This document shows positions 1 through 13,476 of a stretch of 64,000 bases of DNA, piece by piece. Origin of the DNA: Colletes latitarsis (taxonomy: Eukaryota; Arthropoda; Insecta; Hymenoptera; Colletidae); the NCBI RefSeq assembly GCF_051014445.1, contig NW_027488377.1, forward strand, positions 496,001 to 560,000. The letters run 5' to 3'. The notes under the pieces were generated by a model, which worked only from the letters and a program-made list of their open reading frames with translations, made no database searches and was not told the origin of the DNA. A program made the position numbers and the translations under genes. Numbering within the stretch: position 1 is the first letter of the stretch; the number at the start of each line of letters is the position of its first letter.

Positions 1-88
1 CACACACCCCTCCCACCTCTCCCCAAGGAGGTGGGAGGGAGTCTTTCGAAGATTTTCCCCACGACAAAAAAAAAAAAAAAAAAAAAAA
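1..88 (+). mobile_element. 3' tail of poly(A) LINE, family N (copy N-a)
   Basis: The first 65 bases match the last bases of the LINE copy that ends at 28086, including the terminal hairpin (arms about 9-20 and 29-40) and the conserved end CCCCACGAC, followed by 23 A. The rest of the element lies outside the window. Unlike the other satellite-embedded copies, its poly(A) faces the CTGCTTGCTTTCTAGC strand of the satellite. Confidence 0.85.
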
Positions 89-3000
89 GCCCTCTGCTTG
101 CTTTCTAGCTGCCTGCTTTTTTACTAGCACACTGCTTGCTTTCTAGCATACTGCTTCCTTACTAGCTTCCAAATTGCTTGCTAGCTTACTGGTTGCTTAC
201 TAGGATACTGCGTGCTTGCTAGACTACTGCTTCCTTACTAGCTCCATGCTCGCTCACTAGCATACTGCTTCCTTACCAGCTACCTCCTCGTATACTAGCT
301 CAGTGCTTGCTTACTAGTTAACTGCAAACTTACCAGCCCACTGCCTGCATACTTGCTCGCTACTTTCAGACTAGCTAACCGCTTTCTTACTACCCTCCTG
401 CTTTCTTCATAACTTACTGCAATCTTACTAGCTAACTGCATCCTTACCAGCCAGCTGCTTGCTTAGTAGCATACTTGTTTCTTCCTAGCTAACTGCATGC
501 TTTCTAGCATCCTGCATCCTTTCTAGCTTCCTGCTCCCTAACTAGCTCACTGCATGCATACTAACTTACAGCTTCCTTACTATCTTACTACTTCCTTACT
601 AGCTATCTACTTCCTTACTAGCTTCCTCCTTGCTTATTAGCCCAATGCTAGCTTACTAGCTTACTGCTTGCTTACTAGCATACTGCTTTCTTACTGATTA
701 ATTGCTTCCTTACTAGTCTGCTGCTTGCATACTAGTTTACTTGTTCCTACAAGCATACTGCTTGCTAACTAGCATACTGCTACCTTGCCAGCTTCCTCCT
801 CGCTTATTTGCTCACTGCTTGCTTAGTAGCTTACTGGTTGCTTACTAGCATACTGAATGCTTAGTAGCATACAGCTTCCTCACTAGCTCCCTGCTCGGTT
901 ACTAACCCGTTGCTATCTTACTAGCTAAGTGCTTTCATACTAGCCTGCTGCTTGGTTACTTGAATACTGCCTGCCTACTCGTATAGTTCTTCCTTACTAG
1001 CGAATTGCCTTTTTACTAGCCTGCGGCATGCTTATTAGCCTACCTGATGATACTACTTTACTGCTTGCTTACTAGCAGACTGCTTCCTTACTAGCTTTTC
1101 TCCCCGCTTACCAGCTTACTAATTGCTTACTATCTAACTGCTTTCTTACCAGTTTACTGCTTGCTTACTAACTTATTTGTTGCTTACTAGCTTGCTGCTT
1201 GCTTATTATCATACTGCATCCTTACTGGCTTCCACCTCGCTTTCGAGCTCACTGCTTGCTTACGAGATTACTGGCAGCTTACTCACTTGCTGCATTCTTC
1301 CTTGCCTGCTGCTTGCTTTCTAGATGACTGCTTGGTTACTATCTTGCTGCTTGCTTCCTAGCTTGCTGCTTGTTTACTACCTAACCACTTTCTTACTACA
1401 TTCCTGCTTTCCTCGTAACTTACCGCTTTCCTACTAACTTACTGCTCTCTCACTAGCCGAATGCTTCCTTACTAGCTTCCTGCTTGCTTACTAGCTTACT
1501 GCTTTGTTACTAACTTACTGCTTTGTTACTAGCTTACTGCTTACTTTATAGATGAATGCTTCATTACTAGCCTGCTGCTTGCTTTCTAGCTTACTTCTTG
1601 CTTACTAGCTTGCTGCTTGCTTACTGGCATACAGCTTCCTTACTAGCTATCTGCCTTCTTACTAGTTTGCGGCTTGCCTGCTAGCAAACTTATTTGCTTA
1701 CCATCATACTGCATGCTTACTTGCACACTGCTAACCACCTAGCCTTCTGCTCGCTCACCACCTCACTTGTTGCTTTGTTGCTTTGTTGCTCAGTGCTTCC
1801 TTACTAGCTTACTGTTTGCTTACTAGCTCACTGCTTGCTTGCTAGCATACTGCTTCCTTACTGACATTCACCTCGCTTACTAGCACACTGCTTGCTTACT
1901 AGCATACTGGCTGCTTAATAGCTTACTGCCAGCTTAATCGCTTAATGCTCGCTTACTACCTCACTGCTTCCTTACCAGCATCCTGCTCGCATCCTAGCTC
2001 ATTGCTTCCTTACTAACATAATGCTTGCTTACTAGCTTACTTCGTCCTTCCGAGCATGCTGCTTTCTTACTAGCTAGCAGCTTTCTGACTAGCCTGCTGC
2101 TTACTTACATGCATACTGTTTGCTTAGTTTCTTACTGCTTGCTTAGTAGCTTACGGCTTGCTTACTAGCTTACTGCTTGCTTACTAGCTGGCAACTTGCT
2201 TACTAGCTCACTGCTTGCATACAAGCTTGCTGCCTGCTTTCTAGCTTACAGCATGCTTATTAGCATACTGCTATCTTACAAGAAAGCAGCTTCCTGAATA
2301 GGCTGCTGATTGCATACAAGCTTACTGTTTGCTTAGTAGCTTACTGCATGCTTCCTAGCTTAGTGCTCGCTTATTAGATTGCTGCTTGCTTTCTAGCTTA
2401 CTGCTTGCTTACTAGCATACTGCTTCCTTACTGTCATTCACCTCGCTTACTAGCACACTGCTTGCTTACTAGCATACTGGCTGCTTAATAGCTTACTGCC
2501 TCCATACTAACTAACAGCAGATATACTAGCCCGCTGCTTCCTTACTAGCAAAGTGCTTTGTTACTTACTTACAGCTTGCTTATTAGCTTACTGCATGCTT
2601 ACTATCTTGTTGCTTGCATACAGGCTCGCTGCTTGCTTGCTAGCATAGAGCTTGCTTACTAGCTATGCTGCTTCCTTTCTAGCTTACTGCTTGCTTACTA
2701 GCATCCTGCTCGCTTACTAGCTTACAGCTTGTTTACTAGCTGGCTGTTTCCTTTCTAGCTCACTGCTTGCTTACTGACATACTGCTTTCTTCCTAGCCAA
2801 CTGCTTGGTTACTACCTTACTGCTTGCGTACTCGCTTACTGCTGGCTTACTGGCCTGCTGTTTGCTCTGTAGCTTAGTGCACCCTTACTAGCTTCCTGCT
2901 CGCTCACTGGCTCACTGCTTGCTTATTAGCATACTGGTATCTTACTAGATAACTGCTTCCTTACTAGCTCGCTGCTTGATACTAGCTAACTGCTTGCGTA

Positions 3001-5000
3001 GTTGCATACGGCTTTGTTACTAGCTTACTGCTTGCATACTAGCTTACTGCTTGCTTACTAGCTTACTGCACGATTACTAGCTTACTTCCTGCTTACTAAC
3101 TAACTGTTTGCATACCAGCCGTTTGATTGCTTACTAGCATACTGGATGCTTAGTAGGTTACTGCTTGCTTTCTAGCTAACTGCTTCCTTTCAAGCCTGCT
3201 GCTTGCTTACTAGCTAACAGCTTTCTTACCAACTTACTGTTTGCATACTGGCTTACTGGTTGCTTACTAGCTTACAGCTTGCTAACTACCATACTGCCTC
3301 TTTTCTAGCTTTCTCCTCGCCTACTAGCTCACTGAATGCTTACCAGCTTGCTGCTAGCTTACTCGCATGCTGCATGCATGCTAGCCTGCTGTTCGCTTAC
3401 AAGCTTACTGCTATGTTACTCACTTACAGCATGCTTACTAGCTTCCACCTCGCTTACTAGCACACTACTTGCATGCTAGCTTACAGCTTGCTTACTAGCT
3501 AATTGCTTTCTGGCCAGCTTACTGGTTGCTTGCTAGCTTACTGCTTGCTTACTGCCTTACTGCATGCTTACTGGCATACTGCTTGCTTACTAGCATACTG
3601 CTTCCATACTAGCGTCATGCCCGCTTATTATCTTATTGCTTGCTTACAAACTCCCACCTGGCTTACTAGCTCACTGCACGATTACTGGCTTACTACTTGC
3701 TTACTAACAAACTGCTTGCTTACCAGCTGTTTGATTGCTTACTAGCATACAGGATGCTTACTAGGTTACTGCTTGCTTACAAGCTAACTGCTTCCATATT
3801 AGCCTGCTGCTTGCTTTCTGGGTTACTGCTTGCTTAATAGCTTACAGCTTTCTTGCTAGCTCTCTGCTTGCATACTAGCTTACTGCATGCTCGCTAGCGT
3901 AATGCTTCCTTACTAGCTCCCTGCTCCCTTACTAGCTCACTGCGTGCATACCTTCTTACTGCTTTCTTACTAGCTAACTGCTTTCTTACTATCTTACTGC
4001 TTGCTTACTAGGATACTGCTTCCTTGCTGGCTTCCTGGTCGCTTACTAACTTACTGCATGCTTACTACTTTACTGCTTGTATACTAGCCTACTGCATGCT
4101 CACTAGCGTAATGCTTCCTTACTAGTTCCCTGCTCCCTTACTAGCTCAATGCTTGCTTACCTCCTTCCTGCTTTCTTACTAGCTAACTGCTTTCTTACTA
4201 TCTTACTGCTTGCTTACTAGGATACTGCTTCCTTGCTGGCTTCCTGCTCGCATACTAGCTTACTGCATGCTTACTACTTTACTGCTTGCATACTAGCCTA
4301 CTGCATGCATACAAGCTAATTGTATTCACGCCAGGTAACTGTTTGCTGACTAGCTTACTGGTTACTTCCTAGCATACAGCTTGCTTACTAGCATACTGCT
4401 TCTCTACTCGCTTCCTGCTTGCTTGCTAGCTTGCTGCATTCTTCATATCTTACTGATATCTTGCTAGCTACCTGTTTTCTTACTAGCATCCTGCTTGCAT
4501 ACTAGCTTATTGCTTGCTTACTAGCATACTGCTTTGGAACTAGTTTACTGCCTGCTTACTATCTTACAGCTTTCTTACCAGCTAACTGCTTGCTTACTAG
4601 CTCACTGCTTGCTTTCTAGCATACTTCTTCCTCAATAGCTAGCTGCTTTCTTACTACCCAGCTGCATTCTAGCTAGCCTGCTGCTTGTTAACTAGCTTAC
4701 TTGTTGCTTACAGTCTTACTGTTTGCTTATTTGTATACTGCTTCCTTATTAGCGTCCTGCTCACTTATTAGCTCACTGATTGCTTACTAGGTTACTGCAT
4801 GATTACTAGCTTACGACTTGTTCACTAACTAACTGCAATCTTACCAGCTTACTTGTTGCTTACTTGCTTACTGCTTGCTTACTAGCGTACTGCATTCTTA
4901 CCATCTTACTACTTGCTTAGTAGATTACTGGTTGCTTACTAGCATACTGCTTCCTTACTTGCTTCCTCCTCGCTTACTAGCTTACTGGTTGCATACCAGC
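89..5000 (+). repeat. 19-bp satellite array, block 1
   Basis: Uninterrupted tandem array of a 19-bp monomer, consensus CTTACTAGCTTACTGCTTG, with heavy point divergence between neighbours. Variant monomers recur in order (for example CATACTGCTTCCTTACTAG, then CTTCCTCCTCGCTTACTAG, then CTCACTGCTTGCTTACTAG). Segments at 1865 and 2435 are nearly identical at 570 bp spacing (30 monomers) and segments at 3891 and 4100 at 209 bp (11 monomers). No gene is seen here; leucine- and alanine-rich reading frames are by-products of the repeat. Confidence 0.95.
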
Positions 5001-5668
5001 TTTTTTTTCCGTGGGGAAAATCTTCGTAGGACTCCCTTCCACCTCTTTGTGGAGAGGCGGAAGGGGTATGTGGGATACCCCGCGCCCATGGAATGACGGG
5101 CGCGGGACCTACCCACTAAAAACCCCACGGTGACCCTTCCGCACGTTTTGGGAGGATACCGGGAATCGCTCGAAGCATACTTCCGGTATCCTCCCCGTGC
5201 CTGCGCTGTGCGCCCATCCACGGGGGGACAAAAGGTTCCCCCCGGCTGTCACGCTATCTCATGGCGGCAGGACGAGGTCACTCCGCCCTACCGCCATCCG
5301 TCCCGGGGCCTCGTTTCGTGGCGGCTGCGAGCCCCAACTCGCAACCGCCTGGGACCCCGTTTCTACTCCTCGGCGGCCGGGAGCTCATGGCCGCTCCAGG
5401 CCACCGAGGGTGCCTCCCCGTGTCCCCCACCTGGTCCGACCCTTCGCCGCCTGGCTGGAGGAGGCTCCCCTCAGGGCCCCCCTCTCAGCCAGGGTCATCC
5501 GCCGCGCAAAGGCGGCCGCCTGCGACGCCCTCGCGCCACCATACGAGCGCGAGCCTCAGCGCGCCCCTGAAGCTCGCGCTCCCTTCCCGCGGCCTCCTTC
5601 TGCAGCATTACGGTCTCGCAGAAGGAGGCCACGGCCCACCACTTCCTCACGCTGCCCAGCATGGCGCA
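5001..5668 (-). mobile_element. 5'-truncated LINE fragment, family N (copy N-b)
   Basis: Read on the minus strand this ends in a short poly(A) (T-run 5001-5008) preceded by the family's terminal hairpin, the GGATACCGG hairpin and the GC-rich 3' UTR. Its far end, near 5668, corresponds to the C-terminal tail of ORF2, where GGCCTCCTTCTGCGAGAC matches the copies at 27419 and 30058. It holds only about 670 bp, so no reverse transcriptase remains. Satellite resumes at once on both sides; I could not find a target duplication. GC content contrasts sharply with the AT-richer satellite. Confidence 0.88.
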
Positions 5669-5767
5669 CTAGCATTCTACTTGCTCACTAGCATACTGCT
5701 TTCCTACTAGCTAACTGCTTTCTTAGTAGCATGCTGCTAGCTTAATAGCTTACTTGTAGCTTACTAG
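5669..5767 (+). repeat. 19-bp satellite, short block between two elements
   Basis: About five monomers of the 19-bp satellite separate LINE copy N-b from the LTR of Gypsy G1. Confidence 0.9.
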
Positions 5768-6075
5768 TGTAGGAAATGAAATTAAAATAGAATAAAAGAT
5801 GTTAAGTTTATTTGAACATGAAATAAAATAAAGGTTGTAAGAAATATAACTCGCTACGTCTGAATTCGCTCGTGTGGACTCTTCGACGTTTCGCTCGACT
5901 CTGCCCTTTTTCCCAGGACCAGCCACGTGCGTCTTCTAAACGAATGACGCCACCCGCAACATTGACGGCATCGGCAACGATACCATGGCATAAACAATCA
6001 TTCGGCTCCAACCATTCGTCGTTTACTCATACCACTCATGATTCACACATACCATACACACACACACCCACCACA
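5768..6075 (-). repeat. 3' LTR of Gypsy G1
   Basis: Begins TGTAGG after satellite and ends ACCACA directly before TTCGGCCATCCTGCA, the same sequence that flanks the LTR of G2 at 45112. Length 308 bp. AATAAA motifs lie near the left end. The pair LTR is absent, so the limits rest on TG..CA ends and on comparison with G2. Confidence 0.7.
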
Positions 6076-6103
6076 TTCGGCCATCCTGCAGAGATATCTG
6101 CCC

Positions 6104-7420
6104 TCAGATATCAGATGTATTCTCACTATCCGTCAATGCATCTTCTAAGTCCTCAATCCACGATTTCATGTATTCTGCAGTTGTCGATGTTTGTCGTGGC
6201 CCCTCGTGCTCACCTACTTTCTCTACCAAATACCGATCATTGCGCAGTACACGGGTAATTTGATACGGGCCTAAATATTTATGCGCAAACTTTAAACCTG
6301 GTCCTGATTGTGTCCTTTTGATAGCGACCAAATCTCCTTCGTGATAGTGATGAGCCTCTTTACGATTCCGGTTGAAACTACGCCAATTCTCCTGTTGGAT
6401 TTTCAAAATGTTGTTTTTTGCTTACCGTCTCAATTCGTCTCGATTTTCTTGAAATAGTTCGTTCCACTCGTTGCTTATTATTTCTCGGACCTCGGGATTG
6501 TTCTTCAACCTCATATCAGTCCCGAATAGAATCTTAAAAGGTGTATTGCCGATATTGCGGTGAGGAGTTGCATTCAGGTAGTTTTGGCATACGTCTAGGT
6601 ACCTGTGCCACTCATTAGGTTTTGGTGCGGCCAACTTAGTTAACACAGGAATGATTGTCCTGTTCACCCTTTCTACCTGGCCTTTCGCTCTTGGTACCCC
6701 CGTTGTAATAAGGCCAGCTTCAATATTTTCTTCTCTGCAGTACTCCTGAAACTCTGCCGAAGTAAATGCAGTTCCACGGTCCGAAATAATCTTTCGAGGA
6801 TTGCCAAAAATTTTCGCTTGTTTTTTCAAGTGGTTGACGACCTCACCAGTACCGGTAGATTTTGTAGCATAGAGCCACACAAATTTAGAAAATCCATCTA
6901 TCACTACGAATATGTGTTTGTAATTCTTCCGAGTTGACGGAAGCGGTCCTAAGTGATCAATGTGGTATACATCTAACGGAACGTCTCCTTTGTCGGTAGG
7001 GTATAATAGTCCGTCTCGTTTTCCAGATTTTCGTTCAGCTAAAATACACGCAATACAATTCTGAATCACTTTTTCCACATTAGATCTTAGACCTTTGAAC
7101 CAATAATCTTTTCTAACAAGGGTCTCGGCTTTACCACTAGAGAAGTGTCCGTTCTCATGCAACTGTCTTATTATTTGACACTGCATAGCACGCGGCACTA
7201 CTATGCGAACATCGTCGGCAATTACCTTAAACAAAAGTCCGTTTCTTATTACGTAGTCGCCATCATTATTTTGTACACTATTCACAGAATCCATCATTTC
7301 CGATAACTCTTTGTCCGCACATTGCGCTTTTCGCAATCTCACGAGCACACTCGTCTCACACTCACTGATAAGCATACACACCGGAATAGGCTTCCGACTT
7401 AGAGCATCGACGATGTTCAA
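6104..7420 (-). pseudogene. Gypsy G1 integrase, broken
   Basis: Encodes the end of RNase H (VDALSR motif) and the integrase, which would join element DNA to the host genome. Visible are the HHCC zinc-binding region (HENGHF near residue 90, CIAC near 123), the catalytic aspartates (YHIDHLGP, ISDRGTAFT), and the glutamate in GQVERVNRT. After LRR at 6425 an in-frame TAA at 6422-6424 cuts off the C-terminal DNA-binding part, which continues in the same frame to 6104 (YLGPYQITRVLRNDRYLVE). The 5' side is out of frame with the RT piece because of a short deletion near 7405. Same architecture as G2, where this part is intact. Confidence 0.9.
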
Positions 7421-9737
7421 TAGTATAATTGAACTCCTCTAACAATAATGCCCACCTTGCAACTCGAACACATAAGTCTCTTTTTTTCATAGTGAGAGTA
7501 AACGCACGACAATCGGTTATTATTCTAAACGGTATTTCTAAAAGATAAACTCTAAACTTATGTAACGCTTTAACTATAGCTAATATCTTTAATTCATAAC
7601 TAATGTATCGCGATTCTGCCTCTGATGTTTTCCAGCTCGCATAATATGTTGGATGGTAACGTTGATCGACATCGTCTCTCTGTAACCGGATGGCACTGAG
7701 TCCGACGCTCGACGCATCCGTATGGAGTTTTGTTTCCGCACCTACGCGGTATAATTTTAAAACCGGCTCACTGCTCAATACAATTTTCAATTGTTTAAAC
7801 GCTAGCATATGTTTTTCATTTAGTTCAAAATTTACGTCTTTTTTCAACAAGTTCGTCAAGGGTTGGGCTATTGTTGAATATTGTGGAATAAATTTGCGAA
7901 AATACCCGGTTAATCCTAAGAAGCTCTGTACGTCTCTAACATTTCTTACTAATGGAAAATTCATAACAGCTAATGTCTTACGCTTCGACGGACGTACGTG
8001 ACCATCCTCAATTATGTGACCTAGATATTCTATGCTACGTTGAAGAAAACGACATTTCTTCCAATTCACTCGCAATCCATAATCACTTGCAATACACAAT
8101 ATCTCACGCAATCTTGATACGGCTTCATTTTCGTCATTCGCAGGAATAATTAAATCATCTATATATGTCAAAACAACACTTGTCTGAATCGGGTTACGAA
8201 ATATATTATTGATATATTTTTGAAAGATAGCTGGAGAGTTGCAGAGACCAAATGGGGTTCTTAAAAATTCAAAATGCCCATCAGGTACTATAAATGCAGT
8301 GAATTTACAACTATCTTCCTCAATCGGGACGTGAAAAAAACCATCTTTTAAATCGAGAGTACTAAATATCGTCGCGCCCTGTAAACGATCCAGCTGATCT
8401 TCCGTCAACGGAAGCGGATAGCGATCTTTACATACTTTCTTATTAAGTAATCTATAATCTATACACAAACGCATTCCATTATCTTTCTTTTTTACCAGTA
8501 CAATCGGACTGGCATATTCCGATGTACTTTCTCGCACTATTCCTTGTTGCATCCATTCATCTATCTGTTTATTAACTATTTCTCTTTGCACTGGCGCTAA
8601 TCTACGTGGAGGTTGATATATAGGTATATCATCTTTCAATACAATGTTCATTTTAATGTTAGACTTTTTAATAGTTTTAGGCTCATAATTACTTAATATA
8701 TCTTCTATTTCTGGTTTAACGGTATCATTTTTAATATGCTGCAAATCTATTGAAGAATTAGTTACATTGTTCTCGGACTCATCGAAAGTATCTACGCAAA
8801 ATATTTCTGGTACATCATAAGAATTCGTTACCCTGTTATCGCGTTTTGAAACCTCAACACTCTTACCGTCTAATGGCAATTTAGCCTCTTGCAACAATTC
8901 CAAGCCAATCAAAAAATTATGTCTCAAATATTCATCCGGTACCACGTGAATTAAGAATCGGAAAATATTTGTATCGATTTGTACGTTCGTATAAAAACTG
9001 CCTAAAGTAGTGACCTTACTTAAACCGAATCCTTTACAAGATATTTCTGTACCGTGTAAAGTTGGGCATCCTAACCTAATATATTGTTCGGCCTTCATTA
9101 AATGTAAATCGCTACCCATATCTATAAACGCTACTATCTGCTTACCTAGCAATGTAACAGGCTTGTATACTTTATTGTCCTGAACGGCCACTGCCGTATA
9201 CTCGTTTACGTGCTTGTCCTGCCCCTTTTTACAATCCATGGCTCTGTGTCCGAAGTCTCGGCAAGCGAAACATCTTGGCCCTTTGCTTTTAACAAGACAG
9301 TCTACACCTCGATGGTTCCTCTCACAGCAATTGGAGCGTCGTAATTGGTTATTCGGCACTTCTTTACCGTCTTGCTTTATTGTCTTCACTGGTGACCACT
9401 TGCTTTCCTTTGGCTTGATCGCTGGGATGAACGGCAACGATCTTCCTTGCAAGGAAATCCTATCGAATGCTGCTAACATTTCCCCCTTAGTTGCTATCTT
9501 CTGCACTCGCGCCAGATCCCTTAATCCTCGATCAGGTATTCCTTCTATAATGTACTTTATCATTTCTGCATCACTGATAGGTACGCGGTATCCTAAAATC
9601 ACTTTTTGATGTACATATTCGCTGAACGTTTCTTCTTTCCTCCAAACACGCGCCTCAAAACGTCGTCTCATCTCAAGAACGCTTCCAGGATGGTAAAACA
9701 TTTCCTGTAGATTCCTCAGTAATTCTTCTACTGACAT
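7362..9737 (-). pseudogene. Gypsy G1 gag C-part, protease, reverse transcriptase, RNase H
   Basis: Continuous 791-codon piece. Order: capsid end, a zinc knuckle at about residues 156-169 (C-X2-C-X4-H-X4-C) preceded by a knuckle whose first Cys is replaced by Arg, aspartic protease (position 206), reverse transcriptase with YIDDL, and RNase H up to IEHR. The protease active site reads DMGS instead of DTGS/DSGS, a probable loss of function. The frame then runs into nonsense because a deletion of about 23 bp, inferred from G2, fused two copies of AACATCGT near 7405. The ATG at 9735-9737 is internal; the real start lay further upstream in gag. Confidence 0.9.
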
Positions 9738-10275
9738 TGCAATATGTTCAGGTTTCGAATGTAATCACTCAAGTGCATTACCCTTCATTCACGATCCCAT
9801 CAACAGTTTAGCCATATCATCCGTCAGTTGATACGTCATTTTCAATGTTTGAACTTGACGCTCCCACGTGACGAATGTATTGCTACTTCCATCAAAATAA
9901 CTTAATAAATCCGCAATGGCAGATATATTTACCGGTGGCGGTCGTCTTTGCCCCGTCGGTACGCTTGTTGATTCCCCTGCCTCACCTCTATCGAGATTAA
10001 GCCTCTGCATTTCTCGAAGTAATGCAATTTGTTGGCGAGCTAAATCAAGCTACCGCTCTACTAGTTGCTTCTCTCTTTGCGCAAGTTCCATTTCTCGCCG
10101 CATCTGTACCATATCACTTGCGCATCCTGAACTATTGTCACTCGCAGTTTCTTCGACCACGCTGCTTGTACATACTTTTAACCATTCGCCGGTCAAATCG
10201 GCTTCATGCAGCCGCTGAATCAATTCCGCTTTCAAACCAGATATTGAAAGTCCCTTCTCTCGTAATTTTTCTTTC
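9738..10275 (-). pseudogene. Gypsy G1 gag N-part with SAP-domain remnant
   Basis: Same frame as the downstream pol but interrupted by TAG (10050-10052), TGA (9789-9791) and TGA (9765-9767). From the 10275 end it encodes KLREKGLSISGLKAELIQRL, the second helix and loop of a SAP domain (a DNA-binding helix-turn-helix seen in chromatin proteins), then a charged coiled-coil-like stretch (QMRREMELAQREKQLVER) and a capsid region aligned to G2 (NISAIADLLSYFDG). The first SAP helix is missing because the element is truncated at the satellite junction. Confidence 0.82.
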
Positions 10276-13200
10276 CAGCTTACTGCTTTCTTACTAGATT
10301 ACCGGTTGCTTACTATCAAACTACTTCCCTACTAGCTTCCTCCGCGCTTACTAGCTCACTGCACTCTTACTAGCTTGCTCCATGCTTACTAGCTTGCTGC
10401 TTGCACAACAGCCCACTGCCTTCTTACTAATTACCTGCTTTCATAATAACCTGCTGCTTGTTTACTAGCTTACAAGTTGCTTGCTAGCACACTGCTTTCC
10501 TACTAGCTTATAGCTTTCTGACTATCCTGCTGCTTGCTTACTAGCTTACTGGTTGCTCACTCGATAACAGCTTTCTTACCAGCTTACTACATTGTTACTA
10601 GCTTACTGCTTCGTTTCTAGCATACTGCAACCTTACTATCTTCCTGCTTGCATACTAGATTACTTGTTCCTTAGTAGCTTACTGCTAGCTTACTAGCAGT
10701 CTGCTCCCTTACTGGGTCCATGCTCGTTTACTAGCTTACAGCTCGCTTACTCGCACACTGCTCTCTCAATAGCACGCTGCTTGCTTTCTAGCATACTGCT
10801 TCCTTACTAGCTTACTGTTCGCAAACTATCTCACAGCTCACTTACTAGCTCACTGCTTGCTCACAAGCTTACTGCTTGCTTACTAGCATCCTCCTCGCTA
10901 ATTAGCTCACTGCATGCATCCTAGCTTACTGCTTGCGTACCTGCTAATTCCTTTCATACCAGCCTACTGCTTGCTTACTAGCTTACTGTTTCCATTCTAG
11001 CTTACTGCTTGCTTACTGGTATACTGGTTTCATACTAGCTTGCTGCTTGTTTACTAGCTCACTGCTTGCCCACAAGCTTACTGCTTCCCTACTATCTTGC
11101 TGCTTGCTTTCTACATTCCTGATTCCTTCCAAACTTACTGCTTTCCTACTAGCCGAAAGATTCCTTACTAGTTTCCTGCTTTCTTACTAGTTTACTACAT
11201 GCCTACTGGCTAACTGCCTTTATACAAGCTTACTGCTTGCTTACTAGCTTACAGGTTGCTTACTAGCATAGTGCGTGCCTACCAGCATACTGCATCCTTA
11301 CTGGCTCTCAGCTCGCTTACGTGCTCACGGCTCGCTTACTAGCTTGCTGCTTGCTTTTTAGTTTACTGCTTGCCATCTAGCATACTGCAACCTAACCAGC
11401 TTATTTCTCGCTTAACAGCTCACAGCTTGCTTACGAGCTTACTACTTGCTTAGTAGCATACTGCTTCCTTACTAGCTCCCTGCTCGCTTACTAGCCCACT
11501 GATTGCTTACTAGCTAACTGCTTTTTGTCTAGCCCGATGCTGGCTTACTACCTTACTGGTTGCATACTACCTTACTCCTTGACTTAATAGCTAACTGCTT
11601 TCCTACTAGCTCACTCCTTGCTGACTATCTTACTGCTTGCTTAGCAGCTTACTGCTTGCTTACTAGATTGCTTCATGCTTTCTGGCAACTGCATGCTTAC
11701 TTCCATCTAGCTTTTTTACTAGATAACTGCTTGTTTACTGGCACGCTGCGTCCTTACTGGCTTTTGGCTCGGCTATTAGCTCACAGCTTGCTTACGAGCT
11801 AACTGCTTGCTAACTAGCTCACTGCTTGCTTTCCTGTTCACTGCTTGCTAACTTGCGTACTGCTTCCTTACTGGATTCCCACTCGCTCACTAGCTCACTA
11901 CTTGCTTCCTAGCTGACCTGGTAGCTTACTGGCTTGTTGCCTACTTTGTAGCTTACTGCTTCCATACTAGCATACAGCTTCCTTACTAGCTCACTGATTG
12001 CTGACTAACATACTGCTTGCTTAGTATCTTACAGCTTACTTACTAGCATGATGCATGCTTTCCAGCATATTGCTTGCTTACTTGCGTACAGCTTTCTTAC
12101 CAGCTAACTGCTTGGTTACTAGCATGCTGCTTCCTTACTAGCTTCCTGCTCGCTTGATTTCTGACAGCTTGCATACGAGCTTACTAGATGCTAACTAGCT
12201 TACTGCTGCTTATTAGCTAACTGCTTGCTTTCTAGCTTACTGCTTGGTTACAAGGTTGATGCCTGATTACTAGCTTATTACTTGCTTACAAGCTTACTGG
12301 TTGCCTACTAGTTTCCTGCTCGCTTACTATCTCACTTCTTGCTTACTAGCCCGATGCTTGCTTTCTAACATACTGCGTCCTTACTAGCTTCCTGCTCGCT
12401 TAACAGCTTACTGAAGGCTTACTAGCATCCTGCTCCCTTACTCGGTCCATGCTAGCTTACAAGCTTACTACTCGCTTAGTAGCTCACTGCTTGCATACTA
12501 GCTTGCTGCTTGCTTACTCGTTTACTGCTTGCTCACTAGCTAACTGCTTTCTTACCAGCCTCCTGCTTGCTTTCTTGCTCACTGCTTGCCTACTAGCTTA
12601 CGGCTTGCATGTCAGTTTGCTGCTTGCTTACTGGCTTCCTCCTCGCCTACTAGTTCGCTGCCTGCTTACCAGCTTACTGCTTGCTTACTAGAATATAGGT
12701 AGCTAACTCGCTTATTGTCTGGTTACTAGCTTCCTCCTCGCTTACTAGCTCAGTCCTTGCTTACCAGCTTACTGCTTGCATACAACCTAACTGCTTTCTT
12801 ACTACATTCCTGCTTTCTTCCTAACGTACTGCTTTCTTACTAGGCAGATGCTTGCATACTCGATTACTGCAAGCTTACTCGCATTCTGCTTTCATACTGG
12901 CTTGCTCCTTGCTCCGAGGTTACTAACCTGCTGCTTGCTTACTAGCCTACTACTTCCTTACTAGCAAACTGCTTTCTTACCAGCTTACTGCCTGCTTACT
13001 TGCTTACTGTTTGCGTACTTGCTTACTGCTTGGTTACTAGTTTACTGCATGCTCGATAGCTAACTGCTATCTTGCTATCCTGCTGCTTGCTTTCTAGCAT
13101 GCTGCTTGCTTATAAGCTTACTACTTGCTTACTAGCTTACAACTTGCATACTAGTATACTGCTTTCATTCTAGCAAATTGCTTCCATGCTAGCCTGCTGC

Positions 13201-13476
13201 TTGCTTACTAGCTTACTACTTGCTTACTAGCTTACAACTTGCTTACTAGCTAACTGCCTCCTTACCACTGTACTGCTTGCATACTAGCTTACCAGCTACA
13301 TACTAGCATGCTGGTTCCATACTAGCTTCCTGCTCGCTTACTAGCTCACTGCTTGCTTACTAGCATACTGGTTCCTTACTAGCTCACTGCTCTCTTCATA
13401 GCCAATTGCTTTCATACTAGCCTACTGCTTGCTTACTAGCTTGCTGTTTGCTCACTAGCCAACTGCTCTCTTACTT
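10276..13476 (+). repeat. 19-bp satellite array, block 2
   Basis: Same monomer, same strand and similar divergence as block 1. No other feature was seen. The last four bases, ACTT (13473-13476), are one copy of the target duplication of the solo LTR that follows. Confidence 0.95.

Larger units (their letters stand above)
5768..10275 (-). mobile_element. Ty3/Gypsy element G1, one LTR kept, 5' end lost, degraded
   Basis: Minus-strand Gypsy element with 3' LTR at 5768-6075 and a single Gag-Pol frame running from 10275 down to 6104. The 5' LTR, leader and first codons of gag are missing: the coding sequence stops inside a SAP-domain segment and satellite follows. The frame carries three premature stops in gag, a frameshift at the RNase H/integrase boundary and a stop in the integrase C-terminal part, so it is dead. 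Domain order gag-PR-RT-RNaseH-IN is typical of Ty3/Gypsy. It is a relative of G2 at 44728-50478. Confidence 0.9.

Noticed and set aside
3260..3745. Leu/Ala/Tyr-rich open frames in the satellite, here and at 11560, 12449, 17054, 17579, 31768, 32415, 52528
   Set aside because: They are translations of the 19-bp repeat; three monomers make 57 bp, so any stop-free series stays open. No start context, signal or family likeness.
89..5000. CRISPR array or telomeric repeat
   Set aside because: The repeat has no spacers and is not TTAGG or a variant; it is a plain satellite.
5130..5710. Three overlapping long frames in the GC-rich block
   Set aside because: This is antisense to a LINE 3' UTR and ORF2 tail; GC-rich sequence gives open frames in many phases.
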